25,339 nt of DNA from Candidatus Saccharimonadota bacterium (GCA_007135955.1 SLHW01000011.1:1-25339); one strand, 5' to 3'; positions 6,227 through 12,829 are shown, numbered from the stretch's first letter. Program-made: numbers and translations. The notes: generated by a model from the letters alone, not told the origin.

Positions 6227-6701
6227 GTTTCTTGTAAAAACACCTTCCAAAACTTCACCGGTACTAATGATAATACCATACTAGCTTCATATTGCTAGTA
6301 GTAATGTATTGTCATAATTAACACATTCGTGTGTATATATCTGCAAAAACAGTGGATAACATCGTTCATCGGCTCAATACAGAGATGCCTTACTCGCAAG
6401 GACTAGTGAAATATGTTGCCGATTATTGATAAAATTTCTAGTCACGAGCGACCAATGTGATCCGGATAAAGGCCACCGGATATCGTCTTCATCTGTTTCT
6501 GTCATGCTCAAAGTCGGCTATAGATAAAGAGTAGGCTCTGGCCCTTCGACAAGCTCTCGTTCGAGTCTGACTCTGAGGGTTGCTCATCCCTCAGAGTCAA
6601 AGATAGGGTCATCTGGCTCATAAAAATTAAAAAGGCTTCGTTCAATCATGATCTTACCTTTTAGTGAAATGATTTACCATGAGCGAGCGAAGCGAGTCGA
6701 A
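6227..6701. other. Hairpin-rich non-coding stretch
   Basis: No protein gene is supported here. Small inverted repeats occur (ACTAGC/GCTAGT at 6282-6301, ACAC/GTGT near 6321-6333, ATCCGG/CCGGAT near 6470), along with a strong 11-bp hairpin at 6569-6598. The motif CCCTTCGACAAGCTC near 6542 and GAGCGAGCGAAGCGAG near 6681 resemble the short dispersed palindromic repeats common in many bacterial intergenic regions. A near-consensus DnaA box (TTATCCACT, minus strand) is at 6351-6359. It may be the long 3' region of the tRNA-Val transcript. Confidence 0.45.
6569..6598. repeat. Perfect 11-bp hairpin
   Basis: GACTCTGAGGG (6569-6579) pairs perfectly with CCCTCAGAGTC (6588-6598) around an eight-base loop. 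There is no T-run, so it is REP-like rather than a terminator. GAGTCTGA just upstream partly repeats its 5' arm. Confidence 0.6.
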
Positions 6702-6778
6702 TGGTGGGCGGTATAGGATTTGAACCTATGACCTCTACAACGTCAATGTAGCGCTCTAGCCAACTGAGCTAACCGCCC
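6702..6778 (-). tRNA. tRNA-Val (anticodon GAC)
   Basis: A full cloverleaf can be drawn: acceptor GGGCGGT/ACCGCCC, D-arm GCTC/GAGC, anticodon stem CTACA/TGTAG with loop TTGACGT, and T-arm ATAGG/CCTAT with loop TTCAAAT. Anticodon GAC reads GUC/GUU. The discriminator is A and CCA is encoded (6702-6704). A promoter lies at 6806-6834. Confidence 0.95.
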
Positions 6779-6796
6779 GAAATTTTACTCTCTAGG

Positions 6797-6834
6797 AACA
6801 GATAAATAATACCGTACATTTATCTGTTAGACAA
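6797..6834 (-). promoter_or_regulatory. tRNA-Val promoter with overlapping inverted repeat
   Basis: Minus strand TTGTCT (6829-6834), 17 bases, TATTAT (6806-6811). An 11-bp perfect inverted repeat, AACAGATAAAT (6797-6807) and ATTTATCTGTT (6818-6828), covers the spacer and -10. It could be an operator or form a hairpin at the transcript's 5' end. Confidence 0.55.
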
Positions 6835-6855
6835 TAGTTCGTATGCCGAAAAATT

Positions 6856-6906
6856 ACCATGTTAGTATTGACAAATTAGTGTACATGTGATAACATAACC
6901 ATGTTA
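6856..6906 (+). promoter_or_regulatory. Strong promoter flanked by ACCATGTTA repeats
   Basis: TTGACA (6868-6873) is a perfect -35. After 17 bases comes TAACAT (6891-6896) with a TG extension at 6888-6889. The nonamer ACCATGTTA occurs at 6856-6864 and again at 6898-6906, 42 bp apart, which is four helical turns. TAACAT and ATGTTA (6901-6906) also form an inverted repeat around the start site. This is the layout expected of an operator pair around a regulated promoter. Confidence 0.6.
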
Positions 6907-6925
6907 ATTGGGAGGCACTCATATT

Positions 6926-7042
6926 TTGAGTACCAGTTCGAGCTCGCTTAGCAGCTTCAAGCTTTTCTACGAAGAGATTGATGCTTCAGCGAAATCAATT
7001 AGTCGTTTACGACGCGCTCGGCGATCTGCAGTACGCAAGTAA
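6926..7042 (+). CDS. Small Ser/Arg-rich 38-aa protein
   Basis: A short frame reading from TTG encodes 38 residues: a serine-rich start (STSSSSLSSFKLFYEE), a middle IDASAKSIS and a basic tail RLRRARRSAVRK. GGGAGG at 6910-6915 is a good ribosome binding site, about ten bases from the TTG; an ATT three bases earlier is closer but a rarer start codon. It lies between a strong promoter and a strong terminator, so it is a discrete transcription unit of about 190 bases. The basic tail suggests nucleic-acid or ribosome binding, but I recognise no family. The transcript could instead be a small RNA. Confidence 0.5.
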   Translation: MSTSSSSLSSFKLFYEEIDASAKSISRLRRARRSAVRK

Positions 7043-7064
7043 CTCAGCAGTCGCCTAGCGTTAT

Positions 7065-7091
7065 AACCCCAGGAATATTCCTGGGGTTTTT
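7065..7091 (+). terminator. Rho-independent terminator of the small gene
   Basis: AACCCCAGG pairs with CCTGGGGTT around AATATT, followed by five T. It lies 22 bases after the 38-aa ORF and before the nrdR control region. Confidence 0.9.
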
Positions 7092-7143
7092 GATTTCCCC
7101 ACAGCATGCATAGAGTTATCCACTAGCTTTTTTTATAGCGTTA

Positions 7144-7159
7144 TGTCAATATATTGACA
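7144..7159 (+). promoter_or_regulatory. NrdR-box-like palindrome over the nrdR start
   Basis: TGTCAATATATTGACA is a perfect 16-bp palindrome ending on the A of the nrdR ATG. Its core CAATATATTG fits the published NrdR-box core CwAtATaTwG at every position; the outer triplets are TGT/ACA instead of the usual ACA/TGT. It also covers the likely -10 region, so binding should block nrdR transcription. This suggests autoregulation. Confidence 0.6.
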
Positions 7160-7572
7160 TGGTATGCCTATATTGTCGTTCAAAAACCCAAGTCACCAAC
7201 TCTCGACCACAGAAGCGGTCTAACGCTATCTGGAGACGAAGGCAGTGTGTTGGTTGTCGGGCATTGTTTACATCGGTAGAACAAATAGATGTATCGGCGA
7301 GCTTACGCGTGAAGCGTCCAGAGGGCCTAGAACCATACAACAAAGAGAAGCTGATGTTCTCATTGTATGAAAGCCTAAAGCACCTTGAGGGAGCTTCTGG
7401 AGCCGCCAAAGAGCTAACAGAGACTATAACTTTACTGGTTGCACAAAATAACACTCAAAATGCTGGCACGGCTGTGATACCAGTTAAAGAAATAGTCTCT
7501 AGCGCTAACACTGTCTTGTTGCGGTTTGATAATGTAGCTGGACTGCACTACCAAGCAAGTCACAAAGGCTAA
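7159..7572 (+). CDS. nrdR: NrdR-family regulator (zinc ribbon + ATP-cone)
   Basis: Repressor of ribonucleotide reductase genes that senses ATP/dATP. The N-terminal zinc ribbon has Cys3, Cys6, Cys30 and Cys33, with the typical SRPQKRSNAIWRRRQC block. An ATP-cone follows from about residue 52 (VKRPEGLEPYNKEKLMFSLYESL). At 137 residues it is slightly shorter than the usual 150, mainly at the C-terminus. There is no ribosome binding site. The start codon overlaps a palindrome and may lie at or near the transcription start. No ribonucleotide reductase gene lies in the window. The family call is good; strict orthology to NrdR is less certain because the ATP-cone is divergent. Confidence 0.82.
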   Translation: MVCLYCRSKTQVTNSRPQKRSNAIWRRRQCVGCRALFTSVEQIDVSASLRVKRPEGLEPYNKEKLMFSLYESLKHLEGASGAAKELTETITLLVAQNNTQNAGTAVIPVKEIVSSANTVLLRFDNVAGLHYQASHKG

Positions 7573-7627
7573 TTCATCTAGTGACTAGAGTCTATCTGGT
7601 CTTTTACAGAGAGAAAGCGAATAGCCG

Positions 7628-9235
7628 CTACATGACTTTTCTACTAGCATCAGTAACTACTGCTTTATCTGTTACATCAAACTTACCCAGGTATTTACCA
7701 AACAATAACCGGGTTTGTGAATAAAGCCCTGATAAAGAGAAGAACACGATAGTGGTAAACGGTAGGAGCACCCACTGAATCACCATAAAGAACGTCCTAC
7801 GCTTGGTGTAACGCTGTGGTTTTGGCGGGAGCGTCTTGAGGCCAAGAAACATCGTAATCAAAATACCAGTCAAAGCTAATGTTTGAATCCGGCTAGCGAC
7901 AAATGGCAACTGATTACTAACATAGCTCTCTGGATTCACTAACAGGGGCACAAATGCCGCAAATGCCAGCAGTAGTGGTGCTGTTGCCCAGCTAACATGA
8001 CCCTCGAGTAAGCGAGCAAATTTTGCGATAAGATCTTTTCTCGGTATAGCATTCTTGCGGAAGAAGCCCATCTCTGCAACATAAGCGACGTCAGAAGCAC
8101 CCCATGCCCAACGACGCAATTGCAAAAATTGAGCCTTGACGGTCTTTTTGAATGTCGAAGATAAGACAGCATCCTGGTAGATTGGCAGATGCAAAGCCAC
8201 AACATCGTGTTTACCATCAAAACGAAAATACGTACGCCAGTACTGATGTCCGTCCTCGACAATAGTCCGAACACTCCAATAATCAGTCTCTATCAACGAG
8301 GCCATGCTCTGGGAGTGCGATGAAAAATTTCGAATCGTATGCGGACGCAATGATTGCACGATATTCCAAAACGAATTACCCGTAGCGATAACGCGCATCA
8401 GCGCCGGTGCATCCCATATATTACTGGTAAACAGCGGAATTGGCTGAAAAGATACCGTTTTTGGGTCTTGGCAAAGCAAATACATATAAGTAAGTGCTGA
8501 AAAATAACTGGGGTGTGGTCGATTATCAGAGTCTAGTGTCGTAACAATTACGTTGAGCGGATTAATACGCTGCTCCTCTAGATAAGCTTCAAGTTTGCGA
8601 GCGGCATAGGTGATATTGCCACCTTTACCGATCACTTCGCCTGGGATGTCAGCTGGATGCTTGACGGCCATGGCGTGGGCAAACTTATCGCCATATTCTC
8701 GCACAAGGCTCTCAGCAGTTTCTTCGATAGCATCACCGCCACGCTCTTCGTAGGCGAGCACAAGTATGACGCGCCTCATACTGTATTCACAATCAAGCAC
8801 TGATTGGATTGTTGGCTCAAGGACTTCTCTACTTTCATTGTAGGCGGCGATAACAATGGCTTGGTACACATCATCGAGTTGCATTTTGTGCGAGTTTTGT
8901 TGATAGCGCTGCACGTTTTTTTCATGCCAATCAGGAATATCTACCCGATCATCAACTGATTTGGTCGTAAGGTCTTCGAGCATTAGTTGCCACGGCAACG
9001 CCATATGACGTTGCATGCGACGATACCCTTGGATAGATCGAACATTTAATCCTACGGCTTTGCTAAACCAAAGCAACAGATAGCCCAAGACAAAAAATAC
9101 GGCAAAAACTGGATTGATGAGGCTCAGCAGCAGAGGGGTAAATAAAATCGTCCAACTTAGTAGTCCCGGCAATTTTTCAAAAAACAGGTACCTCTTGGAT
9201 CGCTCGTGAACATGTGGTATTTCGATATTTTTCAT
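7628..9235 (-). CDS. Membrane glycosyltransferase, GT2 / cellulose-synthase-like
   Basis: Integral-membrane processive-type glycosyltransferase of 535 residues. Two hydrophobic helices lie at about 25-60. The cytoplasmic catalytic domain contains VIAAYNES (128-135), the DSD metal/nucleotide motif (235-237), an ED pair in VEDGHQYW (327-328) and QLRRWAWG (372-379), the QxxRW-type signature. Three or four membrane helices follow from about 405. This order is typical of polysaccharide synthases using UDP-sugars. The product is unknown; a capsule or surface glycan is plausible. It lies 12 bases after the small membrane gene at 9248 and is probably co-transcribed with it. No clear ribosome binding site precedes the ATG. 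Confidence 0.85.
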   Translation of the reverse strand: MKNIEIPHVHERSKRYLFFEKLPGLLSWTILFTPLLLSLINPVFAVFFVLGYLLLWFSKAVGLNVRSIQGYRRMQRHMALPWQLMLEDLTTKSVDDRVDIPDWHEKNVQRYQQNSHKMQLDDVYQAIVIAAYNESREVLEPTIQSVLDCEYSMRRVILVLAYEERGGDAIEETAESLVREYGDKFAHAMAVKHPADIPGEVIGKGGNITYAARKLEAYLEEQRINPLNVIVTTLDSDNRPHPSYFSALTYMYLLCQDPKTVSFQPIPLFTSNIWDAPALMRVIATGNSFWNIVQSLRPHTIRNFSSHSQSMASLIETDYWSVRTIVEDGHQYWRTYFRFDGKHDVVALHLPIYQDAVLSSTFKKTVKAQFLQLRRWAWGASDVAYVAEMGFFRKNAIPRKDLIAKFARLLEGHVSWATAPLLLAFAAFVPLLVNPESYVSNQLPFVASRIQTLALTGILITMFLGLKTLPPKPQRYTKRRTFFMVIQWVLLPFTTIVFFSLSGLYSQTRLLFGKYLGKFDVTDKAVVTDASRKVM

Positions 9236-9247
9236 AAGTAAGTTTGG

Positions 9248-9604
9248 TTAGCGAAGCACCAGTAGCGCGTTCGTCACGATTATAATTAAAGCCAGTAGTA
9301 AGGTAGCCAGCGTCAGGACGCTGATGGCAAAGTACTTGCGGGTTTCGTACATTCGCATAGCAACGTAGGCGTGAAACAACAAAACAAACACTGCTAAAAC
9401 GACAAAATATACAAAATCAATCGTTGAGCCTGCGCGAAAAGCATCCAAACCAAGGTTAGACCGATAGCTGATAATATAGCTTCCTTCTTCACCGCCACCG
9501 AGTCGAAGCAACAAAAATAGAGAACCAACAATCGCAAAAAAAGTATTTATCGACAAAAGCACCAACACAAACCGGTCGTAAAAGAATTTTTTAGATAGCT
9601 GCAT
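9248..9604 (-). CDS. Small three-helix membrane protein
   Basis: Unrecognised protein of about 118 residues with three predicted membrane helices: FVLVLLSINTFFAIVGSLFL near the N-terminus, FVYFVVLAVFVLLFHAYVAM in the middle, and a C-terminal ISVLTLATLLLALIIIVTNA. The middle has an extracytoplasmic-looking segment with GGGEEGSYI. It directly precedes the GT2 gene, so it may be an accessory subunit. The ATG at 9604 is chosen because a TATACT -10 lies nine bases upstream (9614-9619), giving an almost leaderless message; a TTG at 9613 is also in frame. Confidence 0.7.
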   Translation of the reverse strand: MQLSKKFFYDRFVLVLLSINTFFAIVGSLFLLLRLGGGEEGSYIISYRSNLGLDAFRAGSTIDFVYFVVLAVFVLLFHAYVAMRMYETRKYFAISVLTLATLLLALIIIVTNALLVLR

Positions 9605-9619
9605 ATATATCAAGTATAA

Positions 9620-9680
9620 GGTTAAAGGTTGAAAGTTGAAAGGTAGAAAAGTTGAAAGTAAAAAGTTGAAAGTTGGCTTG
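9620..9680 (+). repeat. Degenerate GTTGAAA tandem repeat
   Basis: Four exact GTTGAAA units (9628, 9635, 9651 and 9665) are interleaved with variants such as GTTAAAG and GTAGAAA. It lies between tRNA-Thr and the membrane-protein gene, upstream of that gene's -10. Confidence 0.6.
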
Positions 9681-9689
9681 AAATAAACT

Positions 9690-9766
9690 TGGAACCACCT
9701 TGGGGATTCGAACTCCAGACCCCCGCTTTACAAAAGCGATGCTCTAGCCAACTGAGCTAAGGTAGC
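9690..9766 (-). tRNA. tRNA-Thr (anticodon TGT)
   Basis: Acceptor GCTACCT/AGGTGGT (with two G-U pairs), a D-arm with GCTC/GAGC, an anticodon loop with TGT and a T-loop TTCGAAT are visible. The discriminator is U and CCA is encoded, so the 3' end is UCCA. This is the expected partner for the UGGA bulge of the thrS leader at 6043-6046. Anticodon UGU reads ACA and possibly other ACN codons. Confidence 0.93.
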
Positions 9767-9798
9767 GTATGAATACCGTTATAATTATCCCGAATATC

Positions 9799-10044
9799 CT
9801 ACAAAATTACAGTGAAAATTGCAGTAACGGCTACTACAATCCAGATGACATTTAACACAACTGGCTGATAATCTTTTTTGCTGAGGGAGCTTATAATGAT
9901 ACCGATTGCACCACTTAAGTTTAATAATTGATAACTAAGCTGACTAGGATCTAGTACCCCAAAACTTATTAGAGTGTAGCCGCCCACTATCGCAGCTACT
10001 CCGGCCCAACCAATAACTTCAATGAGGACTTTTTGTGCTGACAT
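9799..10044 (-). CDS. CBU_0592-like small membrane protein
   Basis: An 81-residue protein with three hydrophobic segments. It shows the pattern of the CBU_0592 family: EVIGWAGVAAIVGGYTLISFG, then YQLLNLSGAIGIIISSLSKKDYQPVVLNVIW. The family is widespread and of unknown function. A TATACT -10 (10053-10058) lies only eight bases before the ATG, and AAGG falls in that gap. It probably forms its own short transcript reading toward tRNA-Thr. Confidence 0.75.
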   Translation of the reverse strand: MSAQKVLIEVIGWAGVAAIVGGYTLISFGVLDPSQLSYQLLNLSGAIGIIISSLSKKDYQPVVLNVIWIVVAVTAIFTVIL

Positions 10045-10148
10045 TACCTTGAAGTATATCGTTTAGCTAGCGTTATATCCATGCAGTTGTTTCTGACAAA
10101 TCGATCCTGTGACAACGCCGGTTCAAATCACGAGACAAGTCTCGTCAA

Positions 10149-10185
10149 AGAAAAATGACCCATCACAAGGATGAGTCATTTTTCT
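10149..10185 (-). terminator. Terminator after tRNA-Asp
   Basis: A long stem, AGAAAAATGAC with CATC against GATG with GTCATTTTTCT, is interrupted by one mismatch and ends on the minus strand in TTTTTCTTT. It begins immediately after the encoded CCA of tRNA-Asp. Confidence 0.85.
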
Positions 10186-10262
10186 TGGCGGGCCCGACCG
10201 GATTTGAACCGGCGATCTCCTCCGTGACAGGGAGGCGTGTTAGGCCTCTACACCACGAGCCC
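10186..10262 (-). tRNA. tRNA-Asp (anticodon GTC)
   Basis: Acceptor GGGCTCG/CGGGCCC with one T-G pair, anticodon stem CCTCC/GGAGG with loop CTGTCAC, and T-arm GCCGG/CCGGT with loop TTCAAAT. The discriminator is G, an identity element for Asp, and CCA is encoded at 10186-10188. A promoter and a terminator flank it closely. Confidence 0.95.
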
Positions 10263-10283
10263 GTGTGCCAAAAGACAGAATGG

Positions 10284-10312
10284 ATAATAGCAGTTTACCC
10301 TGTAAAAGGCAA
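10284..10312 (-). promoter_or_regulatory. tRNA-Asp promoter
   Basis: Minus strand TTGCCT (10307-10312), 17 bases, TATTAT (10284-10289). It has the same -10 and spacing as the tRNA-Val promoter and starts directly after the stop codon of the foldase gene. Confidence 0.6.
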
Positions 10313-11410
10313 TCAGTTTTCTTCAGTAACTGGCTCTTCGAAATCTTCTGGCTGATCGAGCTGCAAATATACTCGCACTGGGCGGTCGTCTTTTAGTTCA
10401 TTGATATAGGTATCGATGTCTTCAAAGGTAAATAAAACATGAGCTGCTCGAACCTGCTCGCCGTCGCGCTCTAGTAATCGAACGATCTGCAACGCATAGC
10501 CAATATTGATTATATCTGACACTTCTCCTTCGTCGAGTTCAAAAAGTACATCAACCGTCTTTGGAGCAATATCACGACTAGTTCGAGTTATATCAAAGCC
10601 AAACTCACCACCTTGATCAATTGTTGCAGGGTCGTCCGAATATTTACTTACCACCTCCTCAAAAGGCTCACCTGCTTGCAGTTCATCGAAGGCTGCTCTA
10701 GCCTCCTCTAGGGTGGTTTCATCAAGTTCGGCAATTACTTTTTGGGCAAGAAGTTGTTGTTCTAGGCTACGACGAAAGTCATCAATCGACCAATCCCAGA
10801 AATTACGCAGGACATTCTCTAAATTTTCGAAACTATTGCCAAGTCTGTCTTGACGTTGTACGAGCGCTATTTGCTCGTCGATTTCTTGTTGCGTGACGGT
10901 TATGCCGTTTTCTTCAGCGAGTAACCGAATATAAACATCGTTGATAACCTTATCAAGGGCTCGGCGCCGAAATTCGTCGAGTTGCTGCGCGCCTACTTCA
11001 GTATCAAAATCAATTCCTTGTTGGTTTTCGTAATAATGGATATAGTGACGCAGCTCAAATAAATAGTTTTCATAGGCGATAAATGTATTGCCAGTGCGTG
11101 CTATTGGAAATGGCAACACTTGGGTAACTCGATACATAAAATTGGATGTCGTCTGATAACGATACAAGGCCAATGTCGTCCAAGTAAAAAATCCAACTAC
11201 TGCTAAAACGACTAAAACCGTAGTAAACGCAACGATATAGCGCTTAGGGTGCTGCAATGGATAGATAAACTTCCGAGCACCAGAGAGTACTTCCTCGCGA
11301 TGATCGGTAACGGTCTTGTTGGTAATTCGAGGCACCTGTTCATCGCCGAGACGCTCTGGTTCTTGACGCTGCTTGAGTTTATCATCGACTAGTTTTCTGA
11401 CTTTTTTCAT
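10313..11410 (-). CDS. Membrane-anchored parvulin/SurA-type peptidyl-prolyl isomerase
   Basis: Predicted extracytoplasmic foldase of about 365 residues. A basic cytoplasmic N-terminus is followed by one membrane helix (YIVAFTTVLVVLAVVGFFTW). A SurA-like helical N-domain with QQEIDEQIALV and DDFRRSLEQQLLAQKVI comes next, then a rotamase-type domain with FEEVVSKYSDDP, GGEFGF and LDEGEVSDIINIGYALQIVRLLE. It likely helps fold secreted or pilus proteins. The ATG at 11410 avoids overlap with the upstream gene. An in-frame ATG at 11467 would overlap it by 29 bases, and neither start has a well-placed ribosome binding site. It probably shares a transcript with the PH-domain gene. Confidence 0.85.
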   Translation of the reverse strand: MKKVRKLVDDKLKQRQEPERLGDEQVPRITNKTVTDHREEVLSGARKFIYPLQHPKRYIVAFTTVLVVLAVVGFFTWTTLALYRYQTTSNFMYRVTQVLPFPIARTGNTFIAYENYLFELRHYIHYYENQQGIDFDTEVGAQQLDEFRRRALDKVINDVYIRLLAEENGITVTQQEIDEQIALVQRQDRLGNSFENLENVLRNFWDWSIDDFRRSLEQQLLAQKVIAELDETTLEEARAAFDELQAGEPFEEVVSKYSDDPATIDQGGEFGFDITRTSRDIAPKTVDVLFELDEGEVSDIINIGYALQIVRLLERDGEQVRAAHVLFTFEDIDTYINELKDDRPVRVYLQLDQPEDFEEPVTEEN

Positions 11411-11438
11411 ATACGTATTGCTGCTTACCTGGCTATAT

Positions 11439-11996
11439 TTATGTACTGTTTTCTTCGTCTTGGTCATCGTCAGGCGAGACTGGCTGAAGTGGCGATGGCT
11501 GAACGCCAAGATCGCGCAATATTTCTAGTAGATTCTTGTAGATTTTGGCTGGTTTTTCGACGTCGTGAACTACTAAGTCACCGATGTAGGTTTGCACAAG
11601 TATTGTACCATAGCCAAGCATGGTTTGCTGTAGGCCTTTTACTTCATAATTAACACTCTGAATTTGCTGTAAACTCATATCGACAATGCTTTTGCTGAAA
11701 AATCCTTTACGGGTGACCTGTATTAGTCGTTGATCCGTCACAATAAAAACACTGAAGTACCAATAGATAAACGATGGCAAGAACAGCAGTAGTCCGAGCA
11801 CTATTCCGACGGCTAATCCACCAAAAAAGTAGCCGAAGCCTAACTCAGGCCAAATTGCGGTTGGAATGATGCCTACAACTGGCCCCAGTAAGCCAAGTAT
11901 CAATCCCCGACGCATCACTACTGGATGCTTGCGAAAGAGAAACAAGACCTTCTCATCATCAAACTGCTCTTCAAATTGTTTGTTGTCTGTGGACAT
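11439..11996 (-). CDS. Bacterial PH-domain membrane protein (YdbS-like)
   Basis: Protein of 185 residues with a cytoplasmic N-terminus (FRKHPVVMRRG), two membrane helices (LILGLLGPVVGIIPTAIW and a second ending in SFIYWYF) and a bacterial PH domain. The PH domain has VTDQRLIQVTRKGFFSKSIVDMSLQQIQSV in pieces typical of the bPH2/YdbS group. The acidic tail ends the protein. Its function is unknown; related proteins are membrane-associated. The ATG at 11996 is chosen because it opens the conserved region and a TATACT -10 (12007-12012) lies ten bases upstream. An upstream start at 12053 would place the promoter inside the gene. Confidence 0.8.
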   Translation of the reverse strand: MSTDNKQFEEQFDDEKVLFLFRKHPVVMRRGLILGLLGPVVGIIPTAIWPELGFGYFFGGLAVGIVLGLLLFLPSFIYWYFSVFIVTDQRLIQVTRKGFFSKSIVDMSLQQIQSVNYEVKGLQQTMLGYGTILVQTYIGDLVVHDVEKPAKIYKNLLEILRDLGVQPSPLQPVSPDDDQDEENST

Positions 11997-12006
11997 GCTG
12001 GTTTTA

Positions 12007-12012
12007 AGTATA
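12007..12012 (-). promoter_or_regulatory. -10 box of the PH-domain gene
   Basis: Minus strand TATACT lies ten bases before the ATG. A weak -35, TTTTCA, is 17 bases further upstream (12030-12035). The leader would be only a few bases. Confidence 0.4.
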
Positions 12013-12068
12013 CGTGAGTACGATGTATCTGAAAAATAATGCAAGTATGGCATACTCTATGGTAGTGT

Positions 12069-12145
12069 GTCCCGGTAGCTCAGTGGATTAGAGCGCCGCC
12101 GTCCTAAGGCGGGCGTCGGGGGTTCGAATCCCTCCCGGGATACCA
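12069..12145 (+). tRNA. tRNA-Arg (anticodon CCT)
   Basis: Acceptor GTCCCGG/CCGGGAT, anticodon stem CCGCC/GGCGG with loop GTCCTAA, and T-loop TTCGAAT. Anticodon CCT reads AGG. The discriminator is A and CCA is encoded at 12143-12145. It is transcribed divergently from the PH-domain gene. Confidence 0.95.
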
Positions 12146-12210
12146 AGCTGGAAGTCAGGTTTTGTGCCTATATTTTTTGACAACGAAAGCAATTAGGATA
12201 CAGATGATGC

Positions 12211-12768
12211 CTACGCGTGGGTGTGCTCTTCGTGGACAGTTCGGTACTCAAATAGTTCATCTTTATTGAACCAGTGAGCGACTTCGTCTTTGGCTTCTTT
12301 GACATTGCCTGAAGCATGGATAATATTGGCAGCTCCCTTTTTAAGAATAGAGGCTCGGCCAAGACTTAGGTGGGCGTAATCACCACGAATTGTACCTGGT
12401 GGCGAGTCTTTAGGGCCCGTTGAGCCGACCATCTTACGAACTATCTCGACCGCATGACCACCCTCGAGCACGATAGCAATAACTGGTGTTTCCATGAGAA
12501 ATTTACGAGTTGCCTCAACTATCATGGAGCCAATTTCTTCAACTGATTCGCTGTATTCTATACCGTAGTTGTCCCAGTCCTTTTTAGTTTTTTCACCAAC
12601 GATCGGTATGAGGTCATCGGGGTAATGCTTCTTGGCCATATCATGAGTCGCTTGTAGCATTTTCATGCCAACAATCTTTAGGCCGGCTCTTTCAAAACGA
12701 GTGATAATCTCTCCAACAATTTGCCGCTGAATAGTATCTGGCTTGAGTATAACGAGTGTTCGCTCCAC
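12211..12768 (-). CDS. ndk: Nucleoside diphosphate kinase with insertion
   Basis: Transfers the gamma-phosphate of ATP to nucleoside diphosphates through a phospho-histidine. The family landmarks are MERTLVILKPDTIQR at the start, VLEGGHAVEIVRKMVGST, the DSPPGTIRGDY loop and NIIHASGN with catalytic His151. At 185 residues it exceeds the usual 135-150. About 30 extra residues (roughly 60-92, containing YGIEYSESVEEIG) are inserted after the AKKHY helix, plus a short His/Glu-rich tail. Insertions there are known in some lineages, including CPR. GGAG lies nine bases before the ATG, and a promoter at 12830-12859 gives a leader of about 55 bases. Confidence 0.95.
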   Translation of the reverse strand: MERTLVILKPDTIQRQIVGEIITRFERAGLKIVGMKMLQATHDMAKKHYPDDLIPIVGEKTKKDWDNYGIEYSESVEEIGSMIVEATRKFLMETPVIAIVLEGGHAVEIVRKMVGSTGPKDSPPGTIRGDYAHLSLGRASILKKGAANIIHASGNVKEAKDEVAHWFNKDELFEYRTVHEEHTHA

Positions 12769-12829
12769 GAATGTGCTCCTTTTTTGTACACTTATTTTGT
12801 CTGTTGCCTATTTTATCAGATGAAGCCTC

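Noticed and set aside
7939..8274. 111-codon minus-strand frame inside the glycosyltransferase
   Set aside because: It overlaps the catalytic core of the GT2 gene in another frame and has no independent support.
9620..9680. CRISPR array
   Set aside because: The repeats are 7-mers without unique spacers, and no cas genes are in the window.
10110..10145. Plus-strand GGTTCAAATC as the T-arm of a further tRNA
   Set aside because: The flanking bases do not pair as a T-stem and no D-arm or anticodon arm lies upstream.
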